Shown piece after piece: positions 8,640 to 25,879 of a DNA stretch of 64,000 nucleotides. The stretch is from Lepidurus packardi (lineage: Eukaryota; Arthropoda; Branchiopoda; Notostraca; Triopsidae): positions 68,001 through 132,000 of the forward strand of contig JAKZAN010000012.1 of NCBI GenBank assembly GCA_023053545.1, given 5' to 3'. The notes under the pieces are model-generated. The model saw only the letters and a list, made by a program, of their open reading frames with translations, was not told the origin of the DNA and searched no databases. Position 1 is the first letter of the stretch, and each line of letters starts with the position of its first letter. Both the position numbers and the translations under genes were made by a program.

Positions 8640-9014
8640 ATGTCTGGTCGCGGCAAAGGAGGCAAAGTTAAGGGCAAGTCCAAGTCGCGCTCCAACCGTG
8701 CCGGGCTTCAGTTCCCCGTCGGTCGCATCCATCGTTTGCTTCGCAAAGGCAATTATGCCGAGCGTGTCGGAGCTGGCGCACCCGTGTATTTGGCTGCTGT
8801 TATGGAGTACTTGGCTGCAGAAGTCTTGGAATTGGCTGGCAATGCTGCCCGCGACAACAAAAAGTCTCGTATTATTCCCCGTCACTTGCAGTTGGCCATC
8901 CGCAACGACGAAGAGTTAAACAAGCTCTTGTCCGGCGTTACCATTGCCCAAGGCGGAGTGCTCCCCAACATCCAAGCGGTGCTGCTGCCTAAGAAAACTG
9001 AAAAGAAAGCCTAA
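8640..9014 (+). CDS. H2A: Histone H2A
   Basis: Same 124-aa protein as the L1 copy. Its TATA position carries TATGAAG (8552-8558). Stem-loop at 9036-9051. Confidence 0.98.
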   Translation: MSGRGKGGKVKGKSKSRSNRAGLQFPVGRIHRLLRKGNYAERVGAGAPVYLAAVMEYLAAEVLELAGNAARDNKKSRIIPRHLQLAIRNDEELNKLLSGVTIAQGGVLPNIQAVLLPKKTEKKA

Positions 9015-9753
9015 AAAGTTTCTTCTTTCCCCAACGGCCCTTTTCAGGGCCACCATCTAACTTCCGAAAGTTATTGCCGGTTTGGCTCCTACTCTTTGCG
9101 CTTATTATTGACTCTTTGCGACTTATTATTCGAATTTGACTCTTTGCGCTTATTATTCGAATCGAATTCGTGTTACATAAAATGAAAAAGAAGCAATTTC
9201 TCACACACCCTAAATAAGTACGCTTGTTTGTTGCGGTAATGCCTTGGCAAGCCGCTACGAGTCCCTAAGCAGAGTGTACTGCCTTCGAGTTCCGGCCTGA
9301 ACCGTCAGGTAAACGGCGCTGTATAGCTTTTCTGGTTATCAGACAAGATAAAAGAAAACACGGAATAGCATAGAGTAGGAAGGAAGCCCGGCAGTAGCAT
9401 ACGAGTAAAGAGAGAAGCATACAAGAATAGAGTAGCACACGCAGGAGTTAAATACTTTACATGAAACAATTCCTCAACTGAATTGACTTTTAAAAACGAC
9501 GAACCTCACAAAGACTACCAAAGAAAAAGCCCTTTTCTCCCCCTGATAACTACTATCGCAAACGCGGAGAAAAACGAATGAAAATGTATCCAGCAGTATG
9601 ACTCGTTCGCGCCTGCTTGGGTGGTTTTCGATTTTGGACGCTACAGAAGCGTTTGCTTCTCCTATCAATAAACGCTGTCGTGGTTTTTAACTTTACAAAA
9701 GACGTGTTGGCCCTGAAAAGGGCCGTTGGTTTATTGGCAAAAGTGCAACTTGC

Positions 9754-10269
<516 letters not shown>

Positions 10270-10381
10270 CTATCTTCCCATTGGTTGCACCTAGCCATCA
10301 GCCTTGCCGTCCGTCGGGCTAGATCAAATAGGAGTAGGGCTTTACAGAACAAGCACACACCGGCTTTTGTTCCGTTCTTAA

Positions 10382-10708
<327 letters not shown>

Positions 10709-11613
10709 AATTGGGTTTGTTTTTGCCGTCTGACCCACCCCAACGGCCCTTTTCAGGGCCAACAATTGCGTCCCGAAAGCTTACAACTCAAAAGATATGG
10801 CTATTCATTAGAACATACTATTTCTGACCGTTTGTTATAAATCAGTGGAATTTATAACCGCCACCTAACCCCGAAAGCTGAGACTCTTAGCGTTGCTGCC
10901 CTTTTGTCCCATAAGCCGTCTGTTCGGTGCAGGCTCAGCACCGGGGTCGGGCTTAGTCAGCTCGCGTCCCAATTGGCATAAATACTACTACATGGAACTT
11001 TTCTAAGTCTTACAGTGCAAAATCTTACATGTCGATAAACCTGGCTATTATTTATTCCACCCTCGCAATACAAACAGTAGGAAAATAAATCGACGAGAAA
11101 ACGAGCAAAAGATCTCTTGCATTATGATTCATGGACAACAGCACAATGTTTGAAACTTGGATGGGTGACCAGTTTCCGATCTCGATGGGTGACTAGTTTC
11201 CGATCTCGATGTACCGGCCAAGGATCCAGTGTTAGAAGGCTGTAAAATGACAGCAGATGTTTTCTTTCGTAGACTGTATTTCGAGCTTGCTTTTCAGATA
11301 CCTTCTCAGAATCATGTCCAGAAAAAGCAGCATTGTTTTGCACTTTCCAGTGCGCATCCTGTAAGTGGAACACGATCCGTGCAGTTGCACAGGCAGGACT
11401 CAGTGTATAATATATAGACTGAGTGCAAACAATATTGCACCAATACAGCAACATTGCACCAATATTTTAGCAAGTGGAACGCACTTTAACGGCTCAGAAA
11501 GAAAAGTCTACAATTTCAGTGTATAAAAGAGTACTTGGTTGCAGAAGTCTTGGAATTGGCTGGCAATGCTGCCCGCGACAAAAAAAAATATTTCCGTCTG
11601 AGAAGACGAAAAA

Positions 11614-11731
11614 GCCAACAGCACCCGGTGTTCCCAGGCGGTCACCCATCCAAGTACTGACCGGGCCCGACGCAGCTTGACTTCCAGGAGCTGACGAGTC
11701 TGGGTACATTCTGCGTGGTATGGCCGTTGGC
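11614..11731 (-). rRNA. 5S rRNA: 5S ribosomal RNA
   Basis: Reference sequence by eye; heads the third long unit. Confidence 0.96.
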
Positions 11732-12410
11732 ATCTAATGTAGATCATTAGCCAACTAAGAATCGCACTTGGTGTTGCGGTTATGCCTGAGCTGAGACGCG
11801 GTGCGTTATCTCACCTACCGCGAGATAAGCACCTACCGCGGTAATGCGAGGAATGTTCCAAAGCAAAGTGAAAAGTACAGCCTGAAATCCTCAGATTCTA
11901 GTAGTTTACTTGTAGCACCTACAATGACATCTTGGTATACGCATTACTAACGCGTTCTGTTTTGGGCAAACAGTCCCCATTAAGCCCTGACTCTTCAGGG
12001 GCTGAGCATTTTCAAAGATAGACGCGTGTTCAATATCGATTTTTCCCTTGTAGATGATCGACTATCATTTGCAACTGTTCAAAAATCTACGCCTTGAAGG
12101 AACACGATCACGAATGGATGACACAGGCCGAAGGAATGCTATGAGTCCCGGCCTGACCCGCTCTTCGGCCTAACCCGTCCACCAACAACGCTTTTCGGGT
12201 TCTCAGACATGACGACACTCGGGAGTAAAGTAGCGTACGGAATAGTCAAATGTGTGTGTATTCAAAATCTCTCCAGTGTCGATATTTAAAACAGCAACCT
12301 TAAAATTATCTGTTCGGAAAGACATAAGTAAAGCAAGTAGTTTGAACTTTCATCAAGAAATTGGTTGGCCCTGAAAAGGGCCGTTGGGTTTTTCTTCCAG
12401 GCGAAAGCTC

Positions 12411-12782
12411 TTACTTGGAGCTAGTGTACTTGGTGACGGCTTTAGTGCCTTCACTGACGGCATGCTTAGCCAACTCACCGGGCAGTAGCAGACGAACGGC
12501 CGTCTGGATTTCCCGACTGGTTATGGTCGAGCGTTTGTTGTAGTGGGCCAAACGGGAAGCTTCGGCCGCAATGCGCTCAAAAATGTCATTGACAAAGCTG
12601 TTCATGATACTCATGGCTTTGCTGGAAACGCCGGTGTCAGGGTGAACTTGTTTGAGCACTTTGTAAATGTAGATAGCATAGCTCTCCTTCCTGCGGCGCT
12701 TCTTCTTCTTGTCGGTCTTGGAAATGTTCTTCTGGGCCTTGCCCGCCTTCTTGGCTGCTTTACCGCTTGTCTTGGGAGGCAT
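12411..12782 (-). CDS. H2B: Histone H2B
   Basis: Identical protein to L1 H2B. Stem-loop at 12367-12382. Confidence 0.98.
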   Translation of the reverse strand: MPPKTSGKAAKKAGKAQKNISKTDKKKKRRRKESYAIYIYKVLKQVHPDTGVSSKAMSIMNSFVNDIFERIAAEASRLAHYNKRSTITSREIQTAVRLLLPGELAKHAVSEGTKAVTKYTSSK

Positions 12783-13016
12783 TGTGCACCACTGTTCGAG
12801 TCACAAATTCACCGACCCCAATATATACTTCCCTGCAGCTCAGCCTGGTACACGGCAAGGAACTGCGCGACCGCTGATTGGGTGGAAGGGGGCCCAGCCG
12901 AGGTCCTGCCGGAGACCGGTGAGTCGCCTATGAAGCGTGGGTACTATGGAAAACATGACACTAGAAGACTTGGGCGAGCGAAACCCGTTCCCCCATTCTA
13001 TTTCAATTTTTCAACC

Positions 13017-13391
13017 ATGTCTGGTCGCGGCAAAGGAGGCAAAGTTAAGGGCAAGTCCAAGTCGCGCTCCAACCGTGCCGGGCTTCAGTTCCCCGTCGGT
13101 CGCATCCATCGTTTGCTTCGCAAAGGCAATTATGCCGAGCGTGTCGGAGCTGGCGCACCCGTGTATTTGGCTGCTGTTATGGAGTACTTGGCTGCAGAAG
13201 TCTTGGAATTGGCTGGCAATGCTGCCCGCGACAACAAAAAGTCTCGTATTATTCCCCGTCACTTGCAGTTGGCCATCCGCAACGACGAAGAGTTAAACAA
13301 GCTCTTGTCCGGCGTTACCATTGCCCAAGGCGGAGTGCTCCCCAACATCCAAGCGGTGCTGCTGCCTAAGAAAACTGAAAAGAAAGCCTAA
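13017..13391 (+). CDS. H2A: Histone H2A
   Basis: Identical protein to L1 H2A. Stem-loop at 13413-13428. Confidence 0.98.
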   Translation: MSGRGKGGKVKGKSKSRSNRAGLQFPVGRIHRLLRKGNYAERVGAGAPVYLAAVMEYLAAEVLELAGNAARDNKKSRIIPRHLQLAIRNDEELNKLLSGVTIAQGGVLPNIQAVLLPKKTEKKA

Positions 13392-14130
13392 AAAGTTTCT
13401 TCTTTCCCCAACGGCCCTTTTCAGGGCCACCATCTAACTTCCGAAAGTTATTGCCGGTTTGGCTCCTACTCTTTGCGCTTATTATTGACTCTTTGCGACT
13501 TATTATTCGAATTTGACTCTTTGCGCTTATTATTCGAATCGAATTCGTGTTACATAAAATGAAAAAGAAGCAATTTCTCACACACCCTAAATAAGTACGC
13601 TTGTTTGTTGCGGTAATGCCTTGGCAAGCCGCTACGAGTCCCTAAGCAGAGTGTACTGCCTTCGAGTTCCGGCCTGAACCGTCAGGTAAACGGCGCTGTA
13701 TAGCTTTTCTGGTTATCAGACAAGATAAAAGAAAACACGGAATAGCATAGAGTAGGAAGGAAGCCCGGCAGTAGCATACGAGTAAAGAGAGAAGCATACA
13801 AGAATAGAGTAGCACACGCAGGAGTTAAATACTTTACATGAAACAATTCCTCAACTGAATTGACTTTTAAAAACGACGAACCTCACAAAGACTACCAAAG
13901 AAAAAGCCCTTTTCTCCCCCTGATAACTACTATCGCAAACGCGGAGAAAAACGAATGAAAATGTATCCAGCAGTATGACTCGTTCGCGCCTGCTTGGGTG
14001 GTTTTCGATTTTGGACGCTACAGAAGCGTTTGCTTCTCCTATCAATAAACGCTGTCGTGGTTTTTAACTTTACAAAAGACGTGTTGGCCCTGAAAAGGGC
14101 CGTTGGTTTATTGGCAAAAGTGCAACTTGC

Positions 14131-14646
<516 letters not shown>

Positions 14647-14758
14647 CTATCTTCCCATTGGTTGCACCTAGCCATCAGCCTTGCCGTCCGTCGGGCTAGA
14701 TCAAATAGGAGTAGGGCTTTACAGAACAAGCACACACCGGCTTTTGTTCCGTTCTTAA

Positions 14759-15085
<327 letters not shown>

Positions 15086-15990
15086 AATTGGGTTTGTTTT
15101 TGCCGTCTGACCCACCCCAACGGCCCTTTTCAGGGCCAACAATTGCGTCCCGAAAGCTTACAACTCAAAAGATATGGCTATTCATTAGAACATACTATTT
15201 CTGACCGTTTGTTATAAATCAGTGGAATTTATAACCGCCACCTAACCCCGAAAGCTGAGACTCTTAGCGTTGCTGCCCTTTTGTCCCATAAGCCGTCTGT
15301 TCGGTGCAGGCTCAGCACCGGGGTCGGGCTTAGTCAGCTCGCGTCCCAATTGGCATAAATACTACTACATGGAACTTTTCTAAGTCTTACAGTGCAAAAT
15401 CTTACATGTCGATAAACCTGGCTATTATTTATTCCACCCTCGCAATACAAACAGTAGGAAAATAAATCGACGAGAAAACGAGCAAAAGATCTCTTGCATT
15501 ATGATTCATGGACAACAGCACAATGTTTGAAACTTGGATGGGTGACCAGTTTCCGATCTCGATGGGTGACTAGTTTCCGATCTCGATGTACCGGCCAAGG
15601 ATCCAGTGTTAGAAGGCTGTAAAATGACAGCAGATGTTTTCTTTCGTAGACTGTATTTCGAGCTTGCTTTTCAGATACCTTCTCAGAATCATGTCCAGAA
15701 AAAGCAGCATTGTTTTGCACTTTCCAGTGCGCATCCTGTAAGTGGAACACGATCCGTGCAGTTGCACAGGCAGGACTCAGTGTATAATATATAGACTGAG
15801 TGCAAACAATATTGCACCAATACAGCAACATTGCACCAATATTTTAGCAAGTGGAACGCACTTTAACGGCTCAGAAAGAAAAGTCTACAATTTCAGTGTA
15901 TAAAAGAGTACTTGGTTGCAGAAGTCTTGGAATTGGCTGGCAATGCTGCCCGCGACAAAAAAAAATATTTCCGTCTGAGAAGACGAAAAA

Positions 15991-16108
15991 GCCAACAGCA
16001 CCCGGTGTTCCCAGGCGGTCACCCATCCAAGTACTGACCGGGCCCGACGCAGCTTGACTTCCAGGAGCTGACGAGTCTGGGTACATTCTGCGTGGTATGG
16101 CCGTTGGC
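15991..16108 (-). rRNA. 5S rRNA: 5S ribosomal RNA
   Basis: Reference sequence by eye; heads the fourth long unit. Confidence 0.96.
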
Positions 16109-16787
16109 ATCTAATGTAGATCATTAGCCAACTAAGAATCGCACTTGGTGTTGCGGTTATGCCTGAGCTGAGACGCGGTGCGTTATCTCACCTACCGCGA
16201 GATAAGCACCTACCGCGGTAATGCGAGGAATGTTCCAAAGCAAAGTGAAAAGTACAGCCTGAAATCCTCAGATTCTAGTAGTTTACTTGTAGCACCTACA
16301 ATGACATCTTGGTATACGCATTACTAACGCGTTCTGTTTTGGGCAAACAGTCCCCATTAAGCCCTGACTCTTCAGGGGCTGAGCATTTTCAAAGATAGAC
16401 GCGTGTTCAATATCGATTTTTCCCTTGTAGATGATCGACTATCATTTGCAACTGTTCAAAAATCTACGCCTTGAAGGAACACGATCACGAATGGATGACA
16501 CAGGCCGAAGGAATGCTATGAGTCCCGGCCTGACCCGCTCTTCGGCCTAACCCGTCCACCAACAACGCTTTTCGGGTTCTCAGACATGACGACACTCGGG
16601 AGTAAAGTAGCGTACGGAATAGTCAAATGTGTGTGTATTCAAAATCTCTCCAGTGTCGATATTTAAAACAGCAACCTTAAAATTATCTGTTCGGAAAGAC
16701 ATAAGTAAAGCAAGTAGTTTGAACTTTCATCAAGAAATTGGTTGGCCCTGAAAAGGGCCGTTGGGTTTTTCTTCCAGGCGAAAGCTC

Positions 16788-17159
16788 TTACTTGGAGCTA
16801 GTGTACTTGGTGACGGCTTTAGTGCCTTCACTGACGGCATGCTTAGCCAACTCACCGGGCAGTAGCAGACGAACGGCCGTCTGGATTTCCCGACTGGTTA
16901 TGGTCGAGCGTTTGTTGTAGTGGGCCAAACGGGAAGCTTCGGCCGCAATGCGCTCAAAAATGTCATTGACAAAGCTGTTCATGATACTCATGGCTTTGCT
17001 GGAAACGCCGGTGTCAGGGTGAACTTGTTTGAGCACTTTGTAAATGTAGATAGCATAGCTCTCCTTCCTGCGGCGCTTCTTCTTCTTGTCGGTCTTGGAA
17101 ATGTTCTTCTGGGCCTTGCCCGCCTTCTTGGCTGCTTTACCGCTTGTCTTGGGAGGCAT
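16788..17159 (-). CDS. H2B: Histone H2B
   Basis: Identical protein to L1 H2B. Stem-loop at 16744-16759. Confidence 0.98.
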   Translation of the reverse strand: MPPKTSGKAAKKAGKAQKNISKTDKKKKRRRKESYAIYIYKVLKQVHPDTGVSSKAMSIMNSFVNDIFERIAAEASRLAHYNKRSTITSREIQTAVRLLLPGELAKHAVSEGTKAVTKYTSSK

Positions 17160-17393
17160 TGTGCACCACTGTTCGAGTCACAAATTCACCGACCCCAATA
17201 TATACTTCCCTGCAGCTCAGCCTGGTACACGGCAAGGAACTGCGCGACCGCTGATTGGGTGGAAGGGGGCCCAGCCGAGGTCCTGCCGGAGACCGGTGAG
17301 TCGCCTATGAAGCGTGGGTACTATGGAAAACATGACACTAGAAGACTTGGGCGAGCGAAACCCGTTCCCCCATTCTATTTCAATTTTTCAACC

Positions 17394-17768
17394 ATGTCTG
17401 GTCGCGGCAAAGGAGGCAAAGTTAAGGGCAAGTCCAAGTCGCGCTCCAACCGTGCCGGGCTTCAGTTCCCCGTCGGTCGCATCCATCGTTTGCTTCGCAA
17501 AGGCAATTATGCCGAGCGTGTCGGAGCTGGCGCACCCGTGTATTTGGCTGCTGTTATGGAGTACTTGGCTGCAGAAGTCTTGGAATTGGCTGGCAATGCT
17601 GCCCGCGACAACAAAAAGTCTCGTATTATTCCCCGTCACTTGCAGTTGGCCATCCGCAACGACGAAGAGTTAAACAAGCTCTTGTCCGGCGTTACCATTG
17701 CCCAAGGCGGAGTGCTCCCCAACATCCAAGCGGTGCTGCTGCCTAAGAAAACTGAAAAGAAAGCCTAA
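17394..17768 (+). CDS. H2A: Histone H2A
   Basis: Identical protein to L1 H2A. Stem-loop at 17790-17805. Confidence 0.98.
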   Translation: MSGRGKGGKVKGKSKSRSNRAGLQFPVGRIHRLLRKGNYAERVGAGAPVYLAAVMEYLAAEVLELAGNAARDNKKSRIIPRHLQLAIRNDEELNKLLSGVTIAQGGVLPNIQAVLLPKKTEKKA

Positions 17769-18507
17769 AAAGTTTCTTCTTTCCCCAACGGCCCTTTTCA
17801 GGGCCACCATCTAACTTCCGAAAGTTATTGCCGGTTTGGCTCCTACTCTTTGCGCTTATTATTGACTCTTTGCGACTTATTATTCGAATTTGACTCTTTG
17901 CGCTTATTATTCGAATCGAATTCGTGTTACATAAAATGAAAAAGAAGCAATTTCTCACACACCCTAAATAAGTACGCTTGTTTGTTGCGGTAATGCCTTG
18001 GCAAGCCGCTACGAGTCCCTAAGCAGAGTGTACTGCCTTCGAGTTCCGGCCTGAACCGTCAGGTAAACGGCGCTGTATAGCTTTTCTGGTTATCAGACAA
18101 GATAAAAGAAAACACGGAATAGCATAGAGTAGGAAGGAAGCCCGGCAGTAGCATACGAGTAAAGAGAGAAGCATACAAGAATAGAGTAGCACACGCAGGA
18201 GTTAAATACTTTACATGAAACAATTCCTCAACTGAATTGACTTTTAAAAACGACGAACCTCACAAAGACTACCAAAAAAAAAGCCCTTTTCTCCCCCTGA
18301 TAACTACTATCGCAAACGCGGAGAAAAACGAATGAAAATGTATCCAGCAGTATGACTCGTTCGCGCCTGCTTGGGTGGTTTTCGATTTTGGACGCTACAG
18401 AAGCGTTTGCTTCTCCTATCAATAAACGCTGTCGTGGTTTTTAACTTTACAAAAGACGTGTTGGCCCTGAAAAGGGCCGTTGGTTTATTGGCAAAAGTGC
18501 AACTTGC

Positions 18508-19023
<516 letters not shown>

Positions 19024-19135
19024 CTATCTTCCCATTGGTTGCACCTAGCCATCAGCCTTGCCGTCCGTCGGGCTAGATCAAATAGGAGTAGGGCTTTACA
19101 GAACAAGCACACACCGGCTTTTGTTCCGTTCTTAA

Positions 19136-19462
<327 letters not shown>

Positions 19463-20367
19463 AATTGGGTTTGTTTTTGCCGTCTGACCCACCCCAACGG
19501 CCCTTTTCAGGGCCAACAATTGCGTCCCGAAAGCTTACAACTCAAAAGATATGGCTATTCATTAGAACATACTATTTCTGACCGTTTGTTATAAATCAGT
19601 GGAATTTATAACCGCCACCTAACCCCGAAAGCTGAGACTCTTAGCGTTGCTGCCCTTTTGTCCCATAAGCCGTCTGTTCGGTGCAGGCTCAGCACCGGGG
19701 TCGGGCTTAGTCAGCTCGCGTCCCAATTGGCATAAATACTACTACATGGAACTTTTCTAAGTCTTACAGTGCAAAATCTTACATGTCGATAAACCTGGCT
19801 ATTATTTATTCCACCCTCGCAATACAAACAGTAGGAAAATAAATCGACGAGAAAACGAGCAAAAGATCTCTTGCATTATGATTCATGGACAACAGCACAA
19901 TGTTTGAAACTTGGATGGGTGACCAGTTTCCGATCTCGATGGGTGACTAGTTTCCGATCTCGATGTACCGGCCAAGGATCCAGTGTTAGAAGGCTGTAAA
20001 ATGACAGCAGATGTTTTCTTTCGTAGACTGTATTTCGAGCTTGCTTTTCAGATACCTTCTCAGAATCATGTCCAGAAAAAGCAGCATTGTTTTGCACTTT
20101 CCAGTGCGCATCCTGTAAGTGGAACACGATCCGTGCAGTTGCACAGGCAGGACTCTGTGTATAATATATAGACTGAGTGCAAACAATATTGCACCAATAC
20201 AGCAACATTGCACCAATATTTTAGCAAGTGGAACGCACTTTAACGGCTCAGAAAGAAAAGTCTACAATTTCAGTGTATAAAAGAGTACTTGGTTGCAGAA
20301 GTCTTGGAATTGGCTGGCAATGCTGCCCGCGACAAAAAAAAATATTTCCGTCTGAGAAGACGAAAAA

Positions 20368-20485
20368 GCCAACAGCACCCGGTGTTCCCAGGCGGTCACC
20401 CATCCAAGTACTGACCGGGCCCGACGCAGCTTGACTTCCAGGAGCTGACGAGTCTGGGTACATTCTGCGTGGTATGGCCGTTGGC
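20368..20485 (-). rRNA. 5S rRNA: 5S ribosomal RNA
   Basis: Reference sequence by eye; heads the unit that carries the spacer deletion. Confidence 0.96.
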
Positions 20486-21164
20486 ATCTAATGTAGATCA
20501 TTAGCCAACTAAGAATCGCACTTGGTGTTGCGGTTATGCCTGAGCTGAGACGCGGTGCGTTATCTCACCTACCGCGAGATAAGCACCTACCGCGGTAATG
20601 CGAGGAATGTTCCAAAGCAAAGTGAAAAGTACAGCCTGAAATCCTCAGATTCTAGTAGTTTACTTGTAGCACCTACAATGACATCTTGGTATACGCATTA
20701 CTAACGCGTTCTGTTTTGGGCAAACAGTCCCCATTAAGCCCTGACTCTTCAGGGGCTGAGCATTTTCAAAGATAGACGCGTGTTCAATATCGATTTTTCC
20801 CTTGTAGATGATCGACTATCATTTGCAACTGTTCAAAAATCTACGCCTTGAAGGAACACGATCACGAATGGATGACACAGGCCGAAGGAATGCTATGAGT
20901 CCCGGCCTGACCCGCTCTTCGGCCTAACCCGTCCACCAACAACGCTTTTCGGGTTCTCAGACATGACGACACTCGGGAGTAAAGTAGCGTACGGAATAGT
21001 CAAATGTGTGTGTATTCAAAATCTCTCCAGTGTCGATATTTAAAACAGCAACCTTAAAATTATCTGTTCGGAAAGACATAAGTAAAGCAAGTAGTTTGAA
21101 CTTTCATCAAGAAATTGGTTGGCCCTGAAAAGGGCCGTTGGGTTTTTCTTCCAGGCGAAAGCTC

Positions 21165-21536
21165 TTACTTGGAGCTAGTGTACTTGGTGACGGCTTTAGT
21201 GCCTTCACTGACGGCATGCTTAGCCAACTCACCGGGCAGTAGCAGACGAACGGCCGTCTGGATTTCCCGACTGGTTATGGTCGAGCGTTTGTTGTAGTGG
21301 GCCAAACGGGAAGCTTCGGCCGCAATGCGCTCAAAAATGTCATTGACAAAGCTGTTCATGATACTCATGGCTTTGCTGGAAACGCCGGTGTCAGGGTGAA
21401 CTTGTTTGAGCACTTTGTAAATGTAGATAGCATAGCTCTCCTTCCTGCGGCGCTTCTTCTTCTTGTCGGTCTTGGAAATGTTCTTCTGGGCCTTGCCCGC
21501 CTTCTTGGCTGCTTTACCGCTTGTCTTGGGAGGCAT
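21165..21536 (-). CDS. H2B: Histone H2B
   Basis: Identical protein to L1 H2B. Stem-loop at 21121-21136. Confidence 0.98.
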   Translation of the reverse strand: MPPKTSGKAAKKAGKAQKNISKTDKKKKRRRKESYAIYIYKVLKQVHPDTGVSSKAMSIMNSFVNDIFERIAAEASRLAHYNKRSTITSREIQTAVRLLLPGELAKHAVSEGTKAVTKYTSSK

Positions 21537-21770
21537 TGTGCACCACTGTTCGAGTCACAAATTCACCGACCCCAATATATACTTCCCTGCAGCTCAGCCT
21601 GGTACACGGCAAGGAACTGCGCGACCGCTGATTGGGTGGAAGGGGGCCCAGCCGAGGTCCTGCCGGAGACCGGTGAGTCGCCTATGAAGCGTGGGTACTA
21701 TGGAAAACATGACACTAGAAGACTTGGGCGAGCGAAACCCGTTCCCCCATTCTATTTCAATTTTTCAACC

Positions 21771-22145
21771 ATGTCTGGTCGCGGCAAAGGAGGCAAAGTT
21801 AAGGGCAAGTCCAAGTCGCGCTCCAACCGTGCCGGGCTTCAGTTCCCCGTCGGTCGCATCCATCGTTTGCTTCGCAAAGGCAATTATGCCGAGCGTGTCG
21901 GAGCTGGCGCACCCGTGTATTTGGCTGCTGTTATGGAGTACTTGGCTGCAGAAGTCTTGGAATTGGCTGGCAATGCTGCCCGCGACAACAAAAAGTCTCG
22001 TATTATTCCCCGTCACTTGCAGTTGGCCATCCGCAACGACGAAGAGTTAAACAAGCTCTTGTCCGGCGTTACCATTGCCCAAGGCGGAGTGCTCCCCAAC
22101 ATCCAAGCGGTGCTGCTGCCTAAGAAAACTGAAAAGAAAGCCTAA
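21771..22145 (+). CDS. H2A: Histone H2A
   Basis: Identical protein to L1 H2A. Stem-loop at 22167-22182 is intact; the nearby deletion starts about 420 bp further on. Confidence 0.98.
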   Translation: MSGRGKGGKVKGKSKSRSNRAGLQFPVGRIHRLLRKGNYAERVGAGAPVYLAAVMEYLAAEVLELAGNAARDNKKSRIIPRHLQLAIRNDEELNKLLSGVTIAQGGVLPNIQAVLLPKKTEKKA

Positions 22146-22587
22146 AAAGTTTCTTCTTTCCCCAACGGCCCTTTTCAGGGCCACCATCTAACTTCCGAAA
22201 GTTATTGCCGGTTTGGCTCCTACTCTTTGCGCTTATTATTGACTCTTTGCGACTTATTATTCGAATTTGACTCTTTGCGCTTATTATTCGAATCGAATTC
22301 GTGTTACATAAAATGAAAAAGAAGCAATTTCTCACACACCCTAAATAAGTACGCTTGTTTGTTGCGGTAATGCCTTGGCAAGCCGCTACGAGTCCCTAAG
22401 CAGAGTGTACTGCCTTCGAGTTCCGGCCTGAACCGTCAGGTAAACGGCGCTGTATAGCTTTTCTGGTTATCAGACAAGATAAAAGAAAACACGGAATAGC
22501 ATAGAGTAGGAAGGAAGCCCGGCAGTAGCATACGAGTAAAGAGAGAAGCATACAAGAATAGAGTAGCACACGCAGGAGTTAAATACT

Positions 22588-22614
22588 TTACATGAAACAA
22601 TTCCTTACATGAAA
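22588..22614. other. Deletion junction with templated repeat
   Basis: TTACATGAAA occurs at 22588-22597 and again at 22605-22614. Other units have the first copy only; the second spans the deletion joint. TACAT (22606-22610) is thus filler copied from 18 bp upstream. Confidence 0.85.
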
Positions 22615-22649
22615 AGGGCCGTTGGTTTATTGGCAAAAGTGCAACTTGC

Positions 22650-23165
<516 letters not shown>

Positions 23166-23277
23166 CTATCTTCCCATTGGTTGCACCTAGCCATCAGCCT
23201 TGCCGTCCGTCGGGCTAGATCAAATAGGAGTAGGGCTTTACAGAACAAGCACACACCGGCTTTTGTTCCGTTCTTAA

Positions 23278-23604
<327 letters not shown>

Positions 23605-24043
23605 AATTGGGTTTGTTTTTGCCGTCTGACCCACCCCAACGGCCCTTTTCAGGGCCAACAATTGCGTCCCGAAAGCTTACAACTCAAAAGATATGGCTAT
23701 TCATTAGAACATACTATTTCTGACCGTTTGTTATAAATCAGTGGAATTTATAACCGCCACCTAACCCCGAAAGCTGAGACTCTTAGCGTTGCTGCCCTTT
23801 TGTCCCATAAGCCGTCTGTTCGGTGCAGGCTCAGCACCGGGGTCGGGCTTAGTCAGCTCGCGTCCCAATTGGCATAAATACTACTACATGGAACTTTTCT
23901 AAGTCTTACAGTGCAAAATCTTACATGTCGATAAACCTGGCTATTATTTATTCCACCCTCGCAATACAAACAGTAGGAAAATAAATCGACGAGAAAACGA
24001 GCAAAAGATCTCTTGCATTATGATTCATGGACAACAGCACAAT

Positions 24044-24064
24044 GTTTGAAACTTTTGTTTGAAA
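24044..24064. other. 9-bp insertion in antisense box C relic
   Basis: Other units read GTTTGAAACTTGGATGGG. Here GTTTGAAA is repeated (24044-24051, 24057-24064) and CTTG is lost, which shortens the 5S-like ACTTGGATGGGTGACC match to GATGGGTGACC. Only this copy of the relic is altered. Confidence 0.85.
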
Positions 24065-24518
24065 GATGGGTGACCAGTTTCCGATCTCGATGGGTGACTA
24101 GTTTCCGATCTCGATGTACCGGCCAAGGATCCAGTGTTAGAAGGCTGTAAAATGACAGCAGATGTTTTCTTTCGTAGACTGTATTTCGAGCTTGCTTTTC
24201 AGATACCTTCTCAGAATCATGTCCAGAAAAAGCAGCATTGTTTTGCACTTTCCAGTGCGCATCCTGTAAGTGGAACACGATCCGTGCAGTTGCACAGGCA
24301 GGACTCAGTGTATAATATATAGACTGAGTGCAAACAATATTGCACCAATACAGCAACATTGCACCAATATTTTAGCAAGTGGAACGCACTTTAACGGCTC
24401 AGAAAGAAAAGTCTACAATTTCAGTGTATAAAAGAGTACTTGGTTGCAGAAGTCTTGGAATTGGCTGGCAATGCTGCCCGCGACAAAAAAAAATATTTCC
24501 GTCTGAGAAGACGAAAAA

Positions 24519-24636
24519 GCCAACAGCACCCGGTGTTCCCAGGCGGTCACCCATCCAAGTACTGACCGGGCCCGACGCAGCTTGACTTCCAGGAGCTGAC
24601 GAGTCTGGGTACATTCTGCGTGGTATGGCCGTTGGC
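24519..24636 (-). rRNA. 5S rRNA: 5S ribosomal RNA
   Basis: Reference sequence by eye; heads short unit S3. Confidence 0.96.
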
Positions 24637-25879
24637 ATCTAATGTAGATCATTAGCCAACTAAGAATCGCACTTGGTGTTGCGGTTATGCCTGAGCTGAG
24701 ACGCGGTGCGTTATCTCACCTACCGCGAGATAAGCACCTACCGCGGTAATGCGAGGAATGTTCCAAAGCAAAGTGAAAAGTACAGCCTGAAATCCTCAGA
24801 TTCTAGTAGTTTACTTGTAGCACCTACAATGACATCTTGGTATACGCATTACTAACGCGTTCTGTTTTGGGCAAACAGTCCCCATTAAGCCCTGACTCTT
24901 CAGGGGCTGGACATAAGTAAAGCAAGTAGTTTGAACTTTCATCAAGAAATTGGTTGGCCCTGAAAAGGGCCGTTGGGTTTTTCTTCCAGGCGAAAGCTCT
25001 TACTTGGAGCTAGTGTACAGCCTGAAATCCTCAGATTCTAGTAGTTTACTTGCTTTTTTTTTATAAATGAGTGTGGACTAAAAATGATGTGATGAGCTAA
25101 TAAACTTTCTTTTAGTTAGTTTGGGGTGACTGGTTATAAAGACGAACTACTGTTGTCAACTATATTCAACAACACCCTAGGGTGTGTTTCCACGGCCAAC
25201 TCAGCACCGGGGTCGGGCTTAGTCAGCTCGCGTCCCAATTGGCATAAATACTACTACATGGAACTTTTCTAAGTCTTACAGTGCAAAATCTTACATGTCG
25301 ATAAACCTGGCTATTATTTATTCCACCCTCGCAATACAAACAGTAGGAAAATAAATCGACGAGAAAACGAGCAAAAGATCTCTTGCATTATGATTCATGG
25401 ACAACAGCACAATGTTTGAAACTTGGATGGGTGACCAGTTTCCGATCTCGATGGGTGACTAGTTTCCGATCTCGATGTACCGGCCAAGGATCCAGTGTTA
25501 GAAGGCTGTAAAATGACAGCAGATGTTTTCTTTCGTAGACTGTATTTCGAGCTTGCTTTTCAGATACCTTCTCAGAATCATGTCCAGAAAAAGCAGCATT
25601 GTTTTGCACTTTCCAGTGCGCATCCTGTAAGTGGAACACGATCCGTGCAGTTGCACAGGCAGGACTCAGTGTATAATATATAGACTGAGTGCAAACAATA
25701 TTGCACCAATACAGCAACATTGCACCAATATTTTAGCAAGTGGAACGCACTTTAACGGCTCAGAAAGAAAAGTCTACAATTTCAGTGTATAAAAGAGTAC
25801 TTGGTTGCAGAAGTCTTGGAATTGGCTGGCAATGCTGCCCGCGACAAAAAAAAATATTTCCGTCTGAGAAGACGAAAAA
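24519..25879. repeat. Short unit S3 (1,361 bp)
   Basis: Same layout as S1, with the majority t in CTATTATTTATT at 25318. Orphan H2B stem-loop at 24956-24971. Confidence 0.95.
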
